Positions 16,054-24,717 of a stretch of 64,000 bases of DNA are shown here, piece by piece. This stretch comes from T1Sed10-7 sp041685505 (lineage in GTDB: Bacteria > Actinomycetota > Nitriliruptoria > Nitriliruptorales > Nitriliruptoraceae): NCBI GenBank assembly GCA_041685505.1, contig JAWLFQ010000004.1:1-64000 (forward strand), in the 5' to 3' direction. The notes under the pieces are model-generated. The model did no database searches. It saw only the letters and a program-made list of their open reading frames with translations, and had not been told where the DNA came from. Positions within the stretch are counted from its first letter, which is position 1, and each line of letters opens with the position of its first letter. The translations under genes were made by a program, and so were the position numbers.

Positions 16054-17382
16054 GTGAGCGACACCGAACGCCGTGGCGGGGTCGCAGAACGGATCTACGC
16101 CTGGCTGATCGACGGTGATGAGGACCGCGACCATCTGGCGCCCGAGGTCGCTGCGGCGGTACCCCGCAACGCCACCCGCCAGGTGACGGCGACGACCCTG
16201 CAGAAGGCAGGGGATCTGGTGGTCGACGCCAAGACGGTGCTCAGCTGGCTGCTGGCCACCCTCGGCGCGCCCGCGGGGTTCACGGGGCTCCTGGTGCCGA
16301 TCAGGGAGTCGGGTTCGATGCTGCCCCAGGCGGCACTGGCGCCACTGGTCCGCCGCCTGGCGGTGCGCAAGTGGCTGTGGGTGGCAGGTGCGCTGCTGCA
16401 GGCGATCGCGGTCGTCGCCCTGGCGGTGATCGCTGCGACCCTCGAGGGCGCGGCGGCAGGGGTCGCGGTGCTGGTCGCCCTGGCACTGTTCGCCCTGGCA
16501 CGATCGCTGTCCTCCATCGCCTCCAAGGACGTCCTGGGACGCACACTGCCCAAGGGCATCCGGGGCCAGATCACGGGCTACGCCACGATCGGCGCCGGGG
16601 TCGCCTCGATCACCGTCGGGCTGGGCATGCGGCTGTTCGGCAGCGAGGACGCCGATCCCACCACCTTCGCCTGGCTGCTGGCCGGTGCCGCGGTGGCGTG
16701 GGTGCTGGCGGCGGCGGTGTTCGCACGGGTGGAGGAGGCGCCGGGCGAGCACGACCGAGACGCGGGCGAGGGGCCCGGCGCCACCGCCCGCGCCGTGGAC
16801 CTGCTGCGCCGGGACGCGGCCTTCCGCCGGTTCGTCACCGCGCGCACGCTGCTGCTCGTATCGGCCCTGAGCCCACCCTTCGTGGTGGCGCTGGCCACCG
16901 AACAGGGCGGTGCCGGGTTGCAGGGTCTCGGTGGGTTCGTGATCTCCAGCGGTATCGCCGCCCTGATCGGTGGACGCGCCTGGGGACGGCTGGCGGACCG
17001 CTCCGCACGCCGCGCGATGATGCTGGCCGCCGGTGCGTCCTCCGGGCTGGTGCTCGCCTTCCTCGCCGCCCTGATGATCGAGGGCGCCCGCGAGCTGACC
17101 CTGCTCTACCCCGCCACCTACCTGCTGCTGGCACTGGCCCACCACGGTGCCCGGATCGGCCGCAAGACCTATGTGGTGGACCTGGCGGAGGGCAACAGGC
17201 GCACCGACTACGTCGCGGTATCCAACACCGCCATCGCGGTGCTGCTGCTGGTGACCGGCGCCGTGACCTCCGCGCTGGCGGTGCTCGGCGCCGAGGTGGC
17301 CCTGGCTGTCCTGGCCCTTCTCGGCCTGCTGGGTGTGGCCGTCAGCGGCTCGCTGCCAGAGGTCAGCCGTAGCGCAGGCTGA
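16054..17382 (+). CDS. MFS-type transporter
   Basis: 442 aa with about 11-12 hydrophobic segments in two halves and a hydrophilic central loop (EEAPGEHDRDAGEG). A 45-residue cytoplasmic N-terminal region precedes the first helix. Motifs such as GGRAWGRLADRSARRAMM match the MFS loop 8-9 pattern G-x-x-x-D-R-x-x-R. The start at 16054 is GTG; AGGAG lies 9 bases upstream. It follows the receiver gene by 64 bp and may be co-transcribed, but no functional link is evident. The substrate is unknown. Confidence 0.8.
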   Translation: MSDTERRGGVAERIYAWLIDGDEDRDHLAPEVAAAVPRNATRQVTATTLQKAGDLVVDAKTVLSWLLATLGAPAGFTGLLVPIRESGSMLPQAALAPLVRRLAVRKWLWVAGALLQAIAVVALAVIAATLEGAAAGVAVLVALALFALARSLSSIASKDVLGRTLPKGIRGQITGYATIGAGVASITVGLGMRLFGSEDADPTTFAWLLAGAAVAWVLAAAVFARVEEAPGEHDRDAGEGPGATARAVDLLRRDAAFRRFVTARTLLLVSALSPPFVVALATEQGGAGLQGLGGFVISSGIAALIGGRAWGRLADRSARRAMMLAAGASSGLVLAFLAALMIEGARELTLLYPATYLLLALAHHGARIGRKTYVVDLAEGNRRTDYVAVSNTAIAVLLLVTGAVTSALAVLGAEVALAVLALLGLLGVAVSGSLPEVSRSAG

Positions 17383-17854
17383 CCGCCACCAGCCAGGACG
17401 AGATCATGACCACACCGAGCACCAGCTCGACCAGCACCCCCGCGCCGTACCCGCGCAGCACGGCGGTCGTCGAGGCGCGCGCCGGGGCCCACTGCCCCAG
17501 CCGTGCCCGTTCCGCCAGCAGCAGCCCCGCGAGTCCACCGATGAGGAAACCGAGCACCGGCAGGACGAAGAACCCCACGACCGCACCGAAAGCCGCACCG
17601 GCGAGGGTGCTCGCGGGTGCACCCGCCTGCTGTCCGCGACGCGCCGGCAGCACCACCGTCGCCAGCGTGCCCAGCACGAGCAGCACCGTCAGCCACGCGG
17701 TGACGGCCCAACCCACGGCGTCGAGATCCTGCCACAGCAGGGTCACGACGCCGACGGCCCACACCACCGCGATACCGGGCAGGACGGGGATCAGCACGCC
17801 CACCATCCCGACCAGCATCAGCAGGAGCGCGAGCAGCAGGACAGCGAACTCCAC
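17363..17854 (-). CDS. DUF456 family membrane protein
   Basis: 163 aa, four or five hydrophobic helices. The first (VEFAVLLLALLLMLVGMVG) carries the PVLPG turn (VLIPVLPGIAVVW) typical of DUF456. The central Gly-rich helix pair (GAAFGAVVGFFVLPVLGFLIGGLAGLL) is the family hallmark. The GTG at 17854 has GAGG 6 bases upstream; an ATG at 17878 without SD is the alternative. The 3' end overlaps the MFS gene tail by 20 bp, convergent. The family has no established function. Confidence 0.85.
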   Translation of the reverse strand: MEFAVLLLALLLMLVGMVGVLIPVLPGIAVVWAVGVVTLLWQDLDAVGWAVTAWLTVLLVLGTLATVVLPARRGQQAGAPASTLAGAAFGAVVGFFVLPVLGFLIGGLAGLLLAERARLGQWAPARASTTAVLRGYGAGVLVELVLGVVMISSWLVAVSLRYG

Positions 17855-17897
17855 GGGACGCCTCGATATGCGGGACATGCGGGCGGGAGGTCGACGC

Positions 17898-17943
17898 GGT
17901 GGGCCGGCCGGGGCTCGAAGGGGTGGGCCGGGCGGGGCTCGAA
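17898..17943. repeat. Duplicated tRNA 3' end (22-bp direct repeat)
   Basis: Bases 17898-17919 repeat 17922-17943 with one mismatch, offset by 24 bp. The right copy is the T-loop, T-stem 3' half and acceptor 3' strand of the adjacent tRNA; the left copy lies just beyond the tRNA 3' end. Such duplications are typical scars or sites of tRNA-targeting integrases, but nothing lies between the copies. Confidence 0.7.
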
Positions 17944-17997
17944 CCCGCGCCTGACGGATTATGAGTCCGCTGCTCTGACCAGCTGAGCTACCGGCCC
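17924..17997 (-). tRNA. tRNA with CAU anticodon (tRNA-Met, possibly tRNA-Ile2)
   Basis: A complete 74-nt cloverleaf. The acceptor strands GGGCCGG/CCGGCCC pair fully, the D stem is GCTC/GAGC, the anticodon arm GCGGA-CTCATAA-TCCGT contains anticodon CAT, and the T arm is GCGGG-TTCGAGC-CCCGC. The discriminator is A, and CCA is not encoded. It is not an initiator because the acceptor's first pair is formed (G-C). Elongator Met and TilS-modified Ile2 cannot be separated safely by eye. Confidence 0.95.
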
Positions 17998-18057
17998 CTC
18001 GCCCGAGAGCGTACTGTCGCGTCCCGCCCACACCTCCCACATCCCCCTGGAGCAACG

Positions 18058-18684
18058 ATGCGTGTCACGAGGTTCCCACAGTCCTGCCTGGTGGTGGAGA
18101 CCGAGGCGGCCCGCATCGCCATCGACCCGGGGACCTTCGTCACGGCACGGCACGAGCTGTCGGAGCTCGGCGCCCTCGACGCCGTGCTCTACACCCACCG
18201 TCACGCGGACCATCTCGACGTCGAGGTCGTGGACGCCCTACGTGCCCAGGGTGCGGAGCTGTTCGGCAACGCCGATGTGGTCGCACTGCTGGGTGCCCAG
18301 CGGTGCACACAGGTGGACGCCGGCCGACCCTTCGCCGCTGCCGGCGTCGAGATCGCGCCCCATGACCTGCCGCACGTGGTGATGGTGGACGGGTCGCCAG
18401 GACCGCCGAACACCGGTTACCTGGTGGACGGCACGCTGTTCCACCCGGGCGATGGCATCGAGCTCACCGGGTTGCAGGCGCCGGTCGCTGCCATCCCGAT
18501 CGCCGGTCCCTCGATCAGCTTCCACGACGCGTACCGCTTCGTCCGGCAGCTGGGCGCGCAGCGCATCGTGCCGATGCACTACGACGCCTTCGTGGCCGAC
18601 CCGGAGCACTTCGCCCGGGTGTGTGACCTGGCGGCGGTGCACGTGCTCGCCGACACCGAGACCCTCGATCTGGCCAGCACCTGA
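18058..18684 (+). CDS. MBL-fold metallo-hydrolase
   Basis: 208 aa of the UlaG/YtnP-like small metallo-beta-lactamase group. The zinc motif THRHADHLD (HxHxDH) is near residue 45, a later metal His lies in FHPGD (HPGD at about 125), and the terminal ligand is in VPMHYDAF. It probably hydrolyses a small ester or phosphodiester in the cytoplasm; the substrate is unknown. The ATG follows GGAGC by 5 bases. It is divergent from the tRNA gene by about 60 bp and is followed by a DMT transporter 52 bp downstream, possibly one unit. Confidence 0.9.
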   Translation: MRVTRFPQSCLVVETEAARIAIDPGTFVTARHELSELGALDAVLYTHRHADHLDVEVVDALRAQGAELFGNADVVALLGAQRCTQVDAGRPFAAAGVEIAPHDLPHVVMVDGSPGPPNTGYLVDGTLFHPGDGIELTGLQAPVAAIPIAGPSISFHDAYRFVRQLGAQRIVPMHYDAFVADPEHFARVCDLAAVHVLADTETLDLAST

Positions 18685-18736
18685 TCGATCCGATCCGCCG
18701 GGCACCGACCATCGGGCCCCGAGGGAGCCGTGCCAC

Positions 18737-19576
18737 GTGGGAGTCCTGCTCGCCCTGCTCGCTGCCACCAGCTTCGGGCTCTCCGATGTCACCGGCGCCG
18801 TCGCGGCGAGGCGCGTGTCCGCCTTGACGGTCACCCTGGCGATCCAGGCCGTCGGCCTGATCGCCCTGCTGCCCGTGGTGCTGCTGGTCGGTGGGACGCC
18901 GAGCGTCGGCGCGTGGCTGTACGGCGGACTGGCCGGTGCCGCCGGTTCCGTCGGACTGGTGGTCTACCTCCGGGCGATGGCAGCGGGCCCGATCGGGGTG
19001 GTCTCTCCCATCGCCGCGCTGGTGGGCGCCGCGGTCCCGGTGGGCTGGGGCGTGCTGCTGGCCGGCGAACAGGTGGGCCCGCGGGGTGCGGCGGGGATCC
19101 TCCTCGGTCTGATCGCCGTCGGGGCCGTCGCCTACGTTCCCAACGGTGCCGTGGACGTCGCCAGCAGCGCCAGCGTGCTCGCAGCGGTGCTGTCCGGCAT
19201 GGCCTTCGGCCTGTTCTTCGTCGCTCTGGACGCCACACCACCCGGATCGGGGCTGTGGCCGCTGCTCGGTGCCCGCATCGTGGCGGTGGGGATCATGGTG
19301 GGCGCGGTCGTGGTGCGTCGACGAACGCTGCTGCCCTACGGCGTCGGCCGGCTGATCACCGTCAGCGGGATCGCCGATGTCGCCGGCAACGCGTTCTTCC
19401 TGCTCGCGAGTCGTGTCGGGCTCCTGAGCCTGGTCGGGCTGCTCACCTCGCTGTATCCCGTGGTCGCACTGCTGGTCGCGCGCTGGTGGTTGCAGGAGCG
19501 CCTCACGGGGCTACAGGCCGCCGGGGTCGTGACCGCGATGGCGGCCACCGCCCTGCTGGCGACCGCCGGCACGTGA
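18737..19576 (+). CDS. EamA/DMT-family transporter
   Basis: 279 aa with ten hydrophobic helices as two EamA repeats; the second ends with TSLYPVVALLVARWWLQERLTG, the classical EamA ending with conserved Pro and Glu. Members export amino acids, nucleosides or metabolites with protons. The GTG start follows GAGGGAG by about 8 bases. No substrate clue comes from the neighbours. It is the first of three unrelated EamA genes in this window (others near 32 kb and 55 kb). Confidence 0.88.
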   Translation: MGVLLALLAATSFGLSDVTGAVAARRVSALTVTLAIQAVGLIALLPVVLLVGGTPSVGAWLYGGLAGAAGSVGLVVYLRAMAAGPIGVVSPIAALVGAAVPVGWGVLLAGEQVGPRGAAGILLGLIAVGAVAYVPNGAVDVASSASVLAAVLSGMAFGLFFVALDATPPGSGLWPLLGARIVAVGIMVGAVVVRRRTLLPYGVGRLITVSGIADVAGNAFFLLASRVGLLSLVGLLTSLYPVVALLVARWWLQERLTGLQAAGVVTAMAATALLATAGT

Positions 19577-19652
19577 ACCGCGCCACCCTTGCGATGCGCC
19601 CGGGGAGCGAGCGCCGGCACCCGCGCCGGGTCACGGCAGGTCGGGATCGACG

Positions 19653-20582
19653 TCAGGCGAGCGCACCCATGACCGCGACCATGTCGAGGTCGTCGTGGAG
19701 CTGATGCTGCAGCATGCACCGGCTGACCCCTGCCTGGCGGTAGGCATCGAGGCGTTCGTCGACCTGCTCCGGGGTCCCGATGATCCACTCGTCACGCAGC
19801 CCATCGAGCCAGGCATCGAGATCGTCCTCACGTCCTGAGCGCGCCATGAGCAGGGCGGCCCGGTCGCGGACCTCTGCCTCGTCACGCCCCAGCAGGCACC
19901 CGGTCATGATCGAGAGCGGCAGCGGCGCACGGCCGACCTCCTCGCACGCCCGATCGAGGTTGGCCTTGCGCGCACGGACGGCGTCCAGCGAGGGGAAGAC
20001 GGTGTTGTACTCGTCGGCGAAGCGCGCGGCCAGACCGGCGGAACGGGGTCCGGCGACACCACCGATGATCAGGGGCACGCTCGGTGACTGGAGCGGCTTG
20101 GGGTTGGCCTCGCAGGCCTCCAGGCGGTAGTGATCACCGCGGTGATCGAACCGCTCCTCGCTGAACTGCCGGGTGACGATCTCCACCTGCTCCTCGAGCA
20201 CCTCGTAGCGGCCACCGAGGTCGTGGAAGTCGAAGCCGTAGGTGCGGTGCTCCAACTCGTGCCAGCCGGCACCCATGCCGAGCTCGATCCTGCCTCCCGA
20301 GACGTGATCGGCGGTCACCACGTTCTTGGCGAGGACCGAGGGGTGACGGAAGGAGGTCGGGGACACCAGGGTCCCCAACCGGATCCGCTCGGTGATGGCA
20401 CCGAGGGCACCGAGGGTGACCCACGCGTCCAGCGAGGAGCGCTCGGTGCGTGAGGCCACCGATTGGTAGTGATCGGAGCGGAACAGGCCCTCGAGCCCCG
20501 CCTGCTCCACCGCCCGGGCGATCGCCACCCACTGCTCCCAGGTGACGGATTCCTGGCCCTCGATCATCAGGTTGACGCGCAC
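19653..20582 (-). CDS. LLM-class F420-dependent oxidoreductase
   Basis: 309 aa, a TIM-barrel luciferase-like monooxygenase. Visible markers are EGLFRSDHY near the N-terminus, LGTLVSPTSFRHP and GRIELGMGAGWHELEH (the cofactor-binding region of F420 members), and IGTPEQVDERL at the C-terminus. Members bind reduced F420 or FMN and act on diverse substrates. Actinobacterial genomes carry many, so the reaction is undefined. The GTG start has GAGG upstream at slightly long spacing. It precedes the ehu genes on the same strand but is separated from them in order (it lies downstream of ehuA by 108 bp). Confidence 0.88.
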   Translation of the reverse strand: MRVNLMIEGQESVTWEQWVAIARAVEQAGLEGLFRSDHYQSVASRTERSSLDAWVTLGALGAITERIRLGTLVSPTSFRHPSVLAKNVVTADHVSGGRIELGMGAGWHELEHRTYGFDFHDLGGRYEVLEEQVEIVTRQFSEERFDHRGDHYRLEACEANPKPLQSPSVPLIIGGVAGPRSAGLAARFADEYNTVFPSLDAVRARKANLDRACEEVGRAPLPLSIMTGCLLGRDEAEVRDRAALLMARSGREDDLDAWLDGLRDEWIIGTPEQVDERLDAYRQAGVSRCMLQHQLHDDLDMVAVMGALA

Positions 20583-20690
20583 GTGGTGATCCTCGTCGGG
20601 TCCCCATGACCGTAGGCGGCGACGCTGAAGGGTGGGCTGTCCGTCCGTCCGCAGCCCGGAGGGCGCCCTGCGACCCTGGTGCGCGTCTGC

Positions 20691-21521
20691 TCAGTGTTCG
20701 AGGACCGCGCGCAGGAAGCTCTTCGTCCGGTCGTGCTGCGGGTCGGAGAGGATCTCCGCGGGCACGCCCTCCTCCAGGATCTGCCCACCGTCGAACATCA
20801 CGAGCCGGTCGGCGGACTCCCGGGCGAAGCCCATCTCGTGGGTGACCAGCATCATGGTGGTGCTGCCCTCGGCAGCGATGTCGCGCAGCACCTCGAGCAC
20901 GTCGCCGACCAGCTCCGGGTCCAGCGCCGAGGTGACCTCGTCGAAGAGCATGACCTCCGGGTTGGTGGCCAGCGAGCGCGCGATCGCCACACGTTGCTTC
21001 TGCCCGCCGGAGAGCTGGCCCGGTGTGTGGTTGGCGTGGGCGCGCAGGCCCACCTTGTCCAGCAGCGCGAGGGCTGCCTCGTTGGCCTCGTCGCGCGAGT
21101 GCCCGTGGACCTTCACCGGCGCCAGGGCGATGTTCTCCAGCGCGGAGAGGTGGGGGAAGAGGTTGAAGTGCTGGAACACCATGCCCACGTTGGAACGCAC
21201 GCTGCGGATGTGCTTCTCCCTGGCGGGCTTGAGCTGGCCGTCCTCCTTCTGTTCGTGGTAGAGGTGGCGTCCGCCCACCTCGATGGTCCCCGAGTCGGGA
21301 CGCTCGAGGGTCATGATGGTGCGCAGGATCGTGGTCTTGCCCGATCCCGACGGCCCGATGATGACCACCCGCTCCCCGGGCGCGACATCGAGGTCGAGTT
21401 CGCGCAGCACCACGTTCTCGCCGAAGGCCTTGCTGACCTTGCGCATCCGAACGGCCTGGGTGTCGGTGGCACCGTTGGTGCCGGGGCCGTCGCTGGTCGC
21501 GTGTGCCTCAGGTGCGCTCAT
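20691..21521 (-). CDS. ehuA: Ectoine/hydroxyectoine ABC importer ATPase EhuA
   Basis: 276 aa. Walker A is GPSGSGKTT, the signature is LSGGQKQRV, Walker B is VMLFDEVTSALDPELVGD and the switch is VTHEM. A diagnostic insertion after the first beta domain (KEDGQLKPAREKHIRSVRS) occurs in EhuA proteins and not in ordinary GlnQ. It energises uptake of the compatible solutes ectoine and 5-hydroxyectoine with EhuB, EhuC and EhuD. It is the last gene of ehuBCDA, overlapping ehuD by 14 bp. A 25-residue Ala/Thr/Gly-rich leader precedes the core. Confidence 0.9.
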   Translation of the reverse strand: MSAPEAHATSDGPGTNGATDTQAVRMRKVSKAFGENVVLRELDLDVAPGERVVIIGPSGSGKTTILRTIMTLERPDSGTIEVGGRHLYHEQKEDGQLKPAREKHIRSVRSNVGMVFQHFNLFPHLSALENIALAPVKVHGHSRDEANEAALALLDKVGLRAHANHTPGQLSGGQKQRVAIARSLATNPEVMLFDEVTSALDPELVGDVLEVLRDIAAEGSTTMMLVTHEMGFARESADRLVMFDGGQILEEGVPAEILSDPQHDRTKSFLRAVLEH

Positions 21522-22401
21522 AGCCGATGCGCCTCTCGAGTCGTCGGAGCAGGTACGCGGAGGGCAGGCTCACCGCCAGGAAGCCCAGCCCGATGAGGGT
21601 GTAGAGCTCGATCGGTCCGAAGGTGCGGCTCGCCGTCGTGGTGGCGAAGAACAGCACCCCGGTGACGTTGATGGAGGCTCCGAGCGGAGCGTCCTTGTAG
21701 GCGGCGATCAGGAAGTTGCCGAGCGCCGGCAGCACGTTGGGGATCGCCTGGGGCAGGATCACGTTGGTCCAGGTGGTGGCGGCGCCGAGGCTGAGCGAGG
21801 TGGCCGCCTCCCACTGGCCCTTGGGCACGCTGTCGATCCCGGCGCGGTAGGCCTCCGAGCAGTAGGTGCCGTAGTGCAGCCCGATGGCGAGGATCAGCGT
21901 GGTCAGCGAGCTCCAGACCCGCAGCGGCTCCGGGATCCACCCGATGCGGGGTAGGCCGTAGAAGAGGAAGAACAGCTGCACCAGCAGCGGGGTCGAGCGC
22001 ACGAACTCGATCAGGAAGGTGGTGGGCCACCGCACGATGCGCAGGCGCGACCGGCGCAGCAGCGCCAGGAACATCCCGACCACCAACGCCAGGGCGAAGC
22101 CGCCGACCGTGGCCTGGGTCGTGACGAACAGCGCCCGGAGGAAGTCGGGCACGTAGGCGAGCATGAACTCGACATCGAACAGCACGTCCGGATCCCGGAA
22201 GACGCGCGTCTCGAAACGGACCTGTCCCCCACCGGCACGCACCAGCAGGAACGCCACGGCGACGATCACCGCCAGGGACAGACCGACCTTCCAGGTGATC
22301 CGGATGCCGCCGATGCGCAGCCCACGGCCTCGCCCCGCGGCATCCGCATCCTGCTCCGAGGGCGCCTCTGGCGGGGTGGGGGTACCGGTCTCGGTCGCCA
22401 T
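21508..22401 (-). CDS. ehuD: Ectoine/hydroxyectoine ABC importer permease EhuD
   Basis: 297 aa. A 35-residue hydrophilic, acidic/Pro-rich N-terminus precedes the first helix. The periplasmic segment and the BPD-transport EAA loop (EAATSLSLGAATTWTNVILPQAIPNVL) are those of polar amino-acid permeases. RSTPLLVQLFFLFYGLP is characteristic of EhuD/HisM-like subunits. With EhuC it makes the heterodimeric channel. The ATG start overlaps the ehuC stop by one base, and the stop overlaps ehuA, so it is inside a tight operon. The acidic tail may be a halophilic adaptation. Confidence 0.9.
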   Translation of the reverse strand: MATETGTPTPPEAPSEQDADAAGRGRGLRIGGIRITWKVGLSLAVIVAVAFLLVRAGGGQVRFETRVFRDPDVLFDVEFMLAYVPDFLRALFVTTQATVGGFALALVVGMFLALLRRSRLRIVRWPTTFLIEFVRSTPLLVQLFFLFYGLPRIGWIPEPLRVWSSLTTLILAIGLHYGTYCSEAYRAGIDSVPKGQWEAATSLSLGAATTWTNVILPQAIPNVLPALGNFLIAAYKDAPLGASINVTGVLFFATTTASRTFGPIELYTLIGLGFLAVSLPSAYLLRRLERRIGYERT

Positions 22402-23195
22402 CAGTCGCTCGTCTCTGCGGGAGGCGCTCCCGTCGAGGAGCTGCCGGCGGACGCGGTGGCGGTGGCCGTCCTGCCCATGGGGGCGTCGACGGGTACCGCG
22501 GAGCGGCCCGTGCGCTGCTGGAAGCGCGCGGCCACGCTGCGCTCGGCCAGACGGAACAGCAGGCTGACGATCTGCGCCAGCACGAAGTACAGGATCAGCA
22601 CGTTGATGAACAGCTCCGGCACACCGATGGGGACCTCCATCTGCGTGCGGGCGTTGCGCAGCAACTGGGCGGAGAAGGTCAGGTCACGCAGGCCCACCAG
22701 TGCCACCAAGGCGGTGCCCTTGAGGATCTCGATGGTCAGGTTGCCGAAGGGCGGCAGGATGACGGGCAGCGCCTGTGGCAGCACCACGTGACGGATCCGT
22801 TGCGGGGTGCTGAGGTTGAGGGCCGTCGACGCCTCGAGCTGGCCCTTGGGGACCGACAGGATCGCGCCACGGACGATCTCCGCGCCGTACCCACCCATGT
22901 TCGCCCCCAGCGCGAGCACCGCCATCAGCACCCGGGAGGGCTGGTCGATGTCGAGCAGGATGGGGAAGGCGAAGACGAACCAGAACAGCAGCACGATCGA
23001 GCTGATCCCGCGGAACAACTCCACGTAGACCAGCGCCACGCCCCGCAGCAGCCGGCTCTCCGACAGGCGCATGAGCCCGAAGACGAGCGAGAGGACGACC
23101 CCGACACCGAAGGACCAGAGCAGCAACTGCACCGTGACCTGCAGACCGATCCAGAGGCTCGCGTACTGCCCCGGGGTGAGCAGGAGATCTCCCAC
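22401..23195 (-). CDS. ehuC: Ectoine/hydroxyectoine ABC importer permease EhuC
   Basis: 264 aa, about five helices. It has an EAA-loop sequence (EASTALNLSTPQRIRHVVLPQALPVIL) and FRGISSIVLLFWFVFAFP, which replaces the usual FRGTPLLVQLF of amino-acid permeases and is typical of EhuC. The C-terminal 50 residues are Ala/Ser/Thr-rich and cytoplasmic. It partners EhuD and docks EhuA. It lies 123 bp downstream of ehuB on the same strand. Confidence 0.9.
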   Translation of the reverse strand: MGDLLLTPGQYASLWIGLQVTVQLLLWSFGVGVVLSLVFGLMRLSESRLLRGVALVYVELFRGISSIVLLFWFVFAFPILLDIDQPSRVLMAVLALGANMGGYGAEIVRGAILSVPKGQLEASTALNLSTPQRIRHVVLPQALPVILPPFGNLTIEILKGTALVALVGLRDLTFSAQLLRNARTQMEVPIGVPELFINVLILYFVLAQIVSLLFRLAERSVAARFQQRTGRSAVPVDAPMGRTATATASAGSSSTGAPPAETSD

Positions 23196-23318
23196 GGGCT
23201 GCTCCCTTGCGGATGACGCCCAACGGATCGGGCGGGAGGTGGAAGGGGCGTGGTCACGGTGCGGTGGCGCACCGGGCGGGCCGGGTGCCCCCGCAGGGGC
23301 CCCGACCCGCCGGAGCGA

Positions 23319-24317
23319 TCAGCTCGCGAGATCCTCGACGGTGAAGTCGAAGGCCCGGAGCACGTCCTCCTCGGCGAAGCCGAAGCTGGTCGTGATCTCC
23401 AGGGCGGTGCCGTCCTCCTTCAACTCGTCCAGGACCTCGTTGAAGGCGTCACGGAACTCCTGGTCATCGAAGCCGAAGGCGCCGCAGCCGGGGATCTCGT
23501 TGCCCTCGGCGTCCACGGGGAAGAAGAACTCCGTGGCTTCGATCTCGTCGCTGGCCTCGGTCTGCTCGACCACGGTGAGCGAGGTCCCGCCCACGGCGTC
23601 GACCCGGCCGGCGGCCAGGGCCTCGTACTGGTCGTTGACGTCGTTGAACAGCTCGACCTGGTCCGCGGGCACACCCGCGTCGGCCGCGTAGTCCTCGTCC
23701 ACCGCTCCGGAGAGCACGGCCAGGGTGGCGCCGCTCTCGACGATCGAGTCGAAGCCGGAGATGTCCTGGGGGTTGCCCGCGGGTACGGCGATGGAGTAGG
23801 TCACGCAGTAGTCGGGGTCGGCGAAGATGACCTGCTCGGCACGTTCGGGGGTGATGAACATCCCGGCGGCGATCGTGTCGAACTGGCCGGCCTGCAGGCC
23901 GGGGATCAGGGCGCCGAAGTCGACGACCTCCGCCTCGACGTTGTCGATACCGAGCCGCTCGAAGACCTCGTAGGCGATCTCGGGTGCCTGGCCGGTGACG
24001 TTGCCGTCCTCGTCCTCGAAGGCGTAGGGCACCTCGTTGGCGATACCGATGGTCGCCGTGCCGGCGGCCTGCAGCTCACCGAGCTTGCCGTCCGCCGCCG
24101 CGTCACCGCCGTCCTCGCCGTCCTCGGCACCATCATCGGTGTCATCGGCGTCGTCGGTGTCGTCGGTGTCACCGGCATCCTCGTCCTCGGTCTCCTCGAC
24201 CGGGTCCTCGGTGTCGGCCTCCATGTCGTCCGTGCTGGCGCAGGCAGCGGTGATGAGCGCCGCCGACGCCGTGGCCGCGACGATGCGCAGCCAGCTCCTG
24301 GTCGTCCGTGCTGTCAT
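23319..24317 (-). CDS. ehuB: Ectoine/hydroxyectoine-binding lipoprotein EhuB
   Basis: 332 aa. The signal peptide ends in lipobox LITAAC with Cys26 as the lipidation site. A linker of about 45 residues consists almost only of Asp, Glu, Gly and Thr. The SBP_bac_3 domain follows: GTATIGIANEVPYAFED, VDFGALIPGLQAGQFD and AAGMFITPERAEQV are the signature blocks of EhuB and supply the aromatic ligand-binding context. It captures ectoines outside the membrane. The ATG is at 24317 with GAGG upstream. A good sigma-70-type promoter is 150 bp upstream. Confidence comes from many EhuB-specific blocks. Confidence 0.92.
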   Translation of the reverse strand: MTARTTRSWLRIVAATASAALITAACASTDDMEADTEDPVEETEDEDAGDTDDTDDADDTDDGAEDGEDGGDAAADGKLGELQAAGTATIGIANEVPYAFEDEDGNVTGQAPEIAYEVFERLGIDNVEAEVVDFGALIPGLQAGQFDTIAAGMFITPERAEQVIFADPDYCVTYSIAVPAGNPQDISGFDSIVESGATLAVLSGAVDEDYAADAGVPADQVELFNDVNDQYEALAAGRVDAVGGTSLTVVEQTEASDEIEATEFFFPVDAEGNEIPGCGAFGFDDQEFRDAFNEVLDELKEDGTALEITTSFGFAEEDVLRAFDFTVEDLAS

Positions 24318-24465
24318 GTGTCGATCCTCTGTGATCGGTTGCGGGTTGCCACCACAGGTATCCGGTGACCTGGCTGTCGAGCCGGGGGGTGTCGGCGGCG
24401 CGCGCGACGTCGAGAAGCGGCAGCCCCGACCCCAGCGGCCACCGGCCGGGCGGTTGCGCGGGCTG

Positions 24466-24494
24466 AGCATAGGAAGGGGCCCGGGATGTGTCCA
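24466..24494 (-). promoter_or_regulatory. Probable ehuB promoter
   Basis: On the minus strand TGGACA (-35, 24489-24494) and TATGCT (-10, 24466-24471) are spaced exactly 17 bp, close to the sigma-70/SigA consensus. Transcription would begin near 24459. Confidence 0.6.
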
Positions 24495-24507
24495 TCGGAG
24501 CACGACG

Positions 24508-24513
24508 GTATAC
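24508..24513. promoter_or_regulatory. GTATAC palindrome, candidate GntR/FCD operator core
   Basis: TTGTATACCG on the minus strand resembles GntR/FadR-subfamily sites with a GTATAC core. It sits 14 bp upstream of the ehuB -35 and overlaps TATACA that could be a -10 for the divergent regulator gene. Only six bases are symmetric, so this is tentative. Confidence 0.35.
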
Positions 24514-24717
24514 AACAGCATCCACCCGCGGTCCCGCGCCGGTGGATGGGCGCGGCAGCCGCCGGGCTGACAGGGGTGCGGAACAGCGCCCCGTGCCACC
24601 TACGAGCCCAGTAGGACCCACTGCAGGGCCAGGAGCCGTGACCGGCACCTCCCCCGACGCTTCGACCCCGAGGACCCCCATGGAACACCATCCCGCACCC
24701 GGTTCCGGAGGTGTGCG

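Larger units (their letters stand above)
24318..24717. other. Divergent intergenic region between ehuB and its GntR neighbour
   Basis: 400 bp without a convincing gene. It holds the ehuB promoter (24466-24494), a GTATAC palindrome (24508-24513) that may be an operator or part of the opposite promoter, and an SD before 24718. The leader of ehuB would be about 140 nt. I see no riboswitch fold. Confidence 0.5.

Noticed and set aside
16371..17372. A 333-codon plus-strand frame overlapping the MFS gene
   Set aside because: Arg/Gly/Pro-rich out-of-frame shadow of the transporter without SD or family motif.
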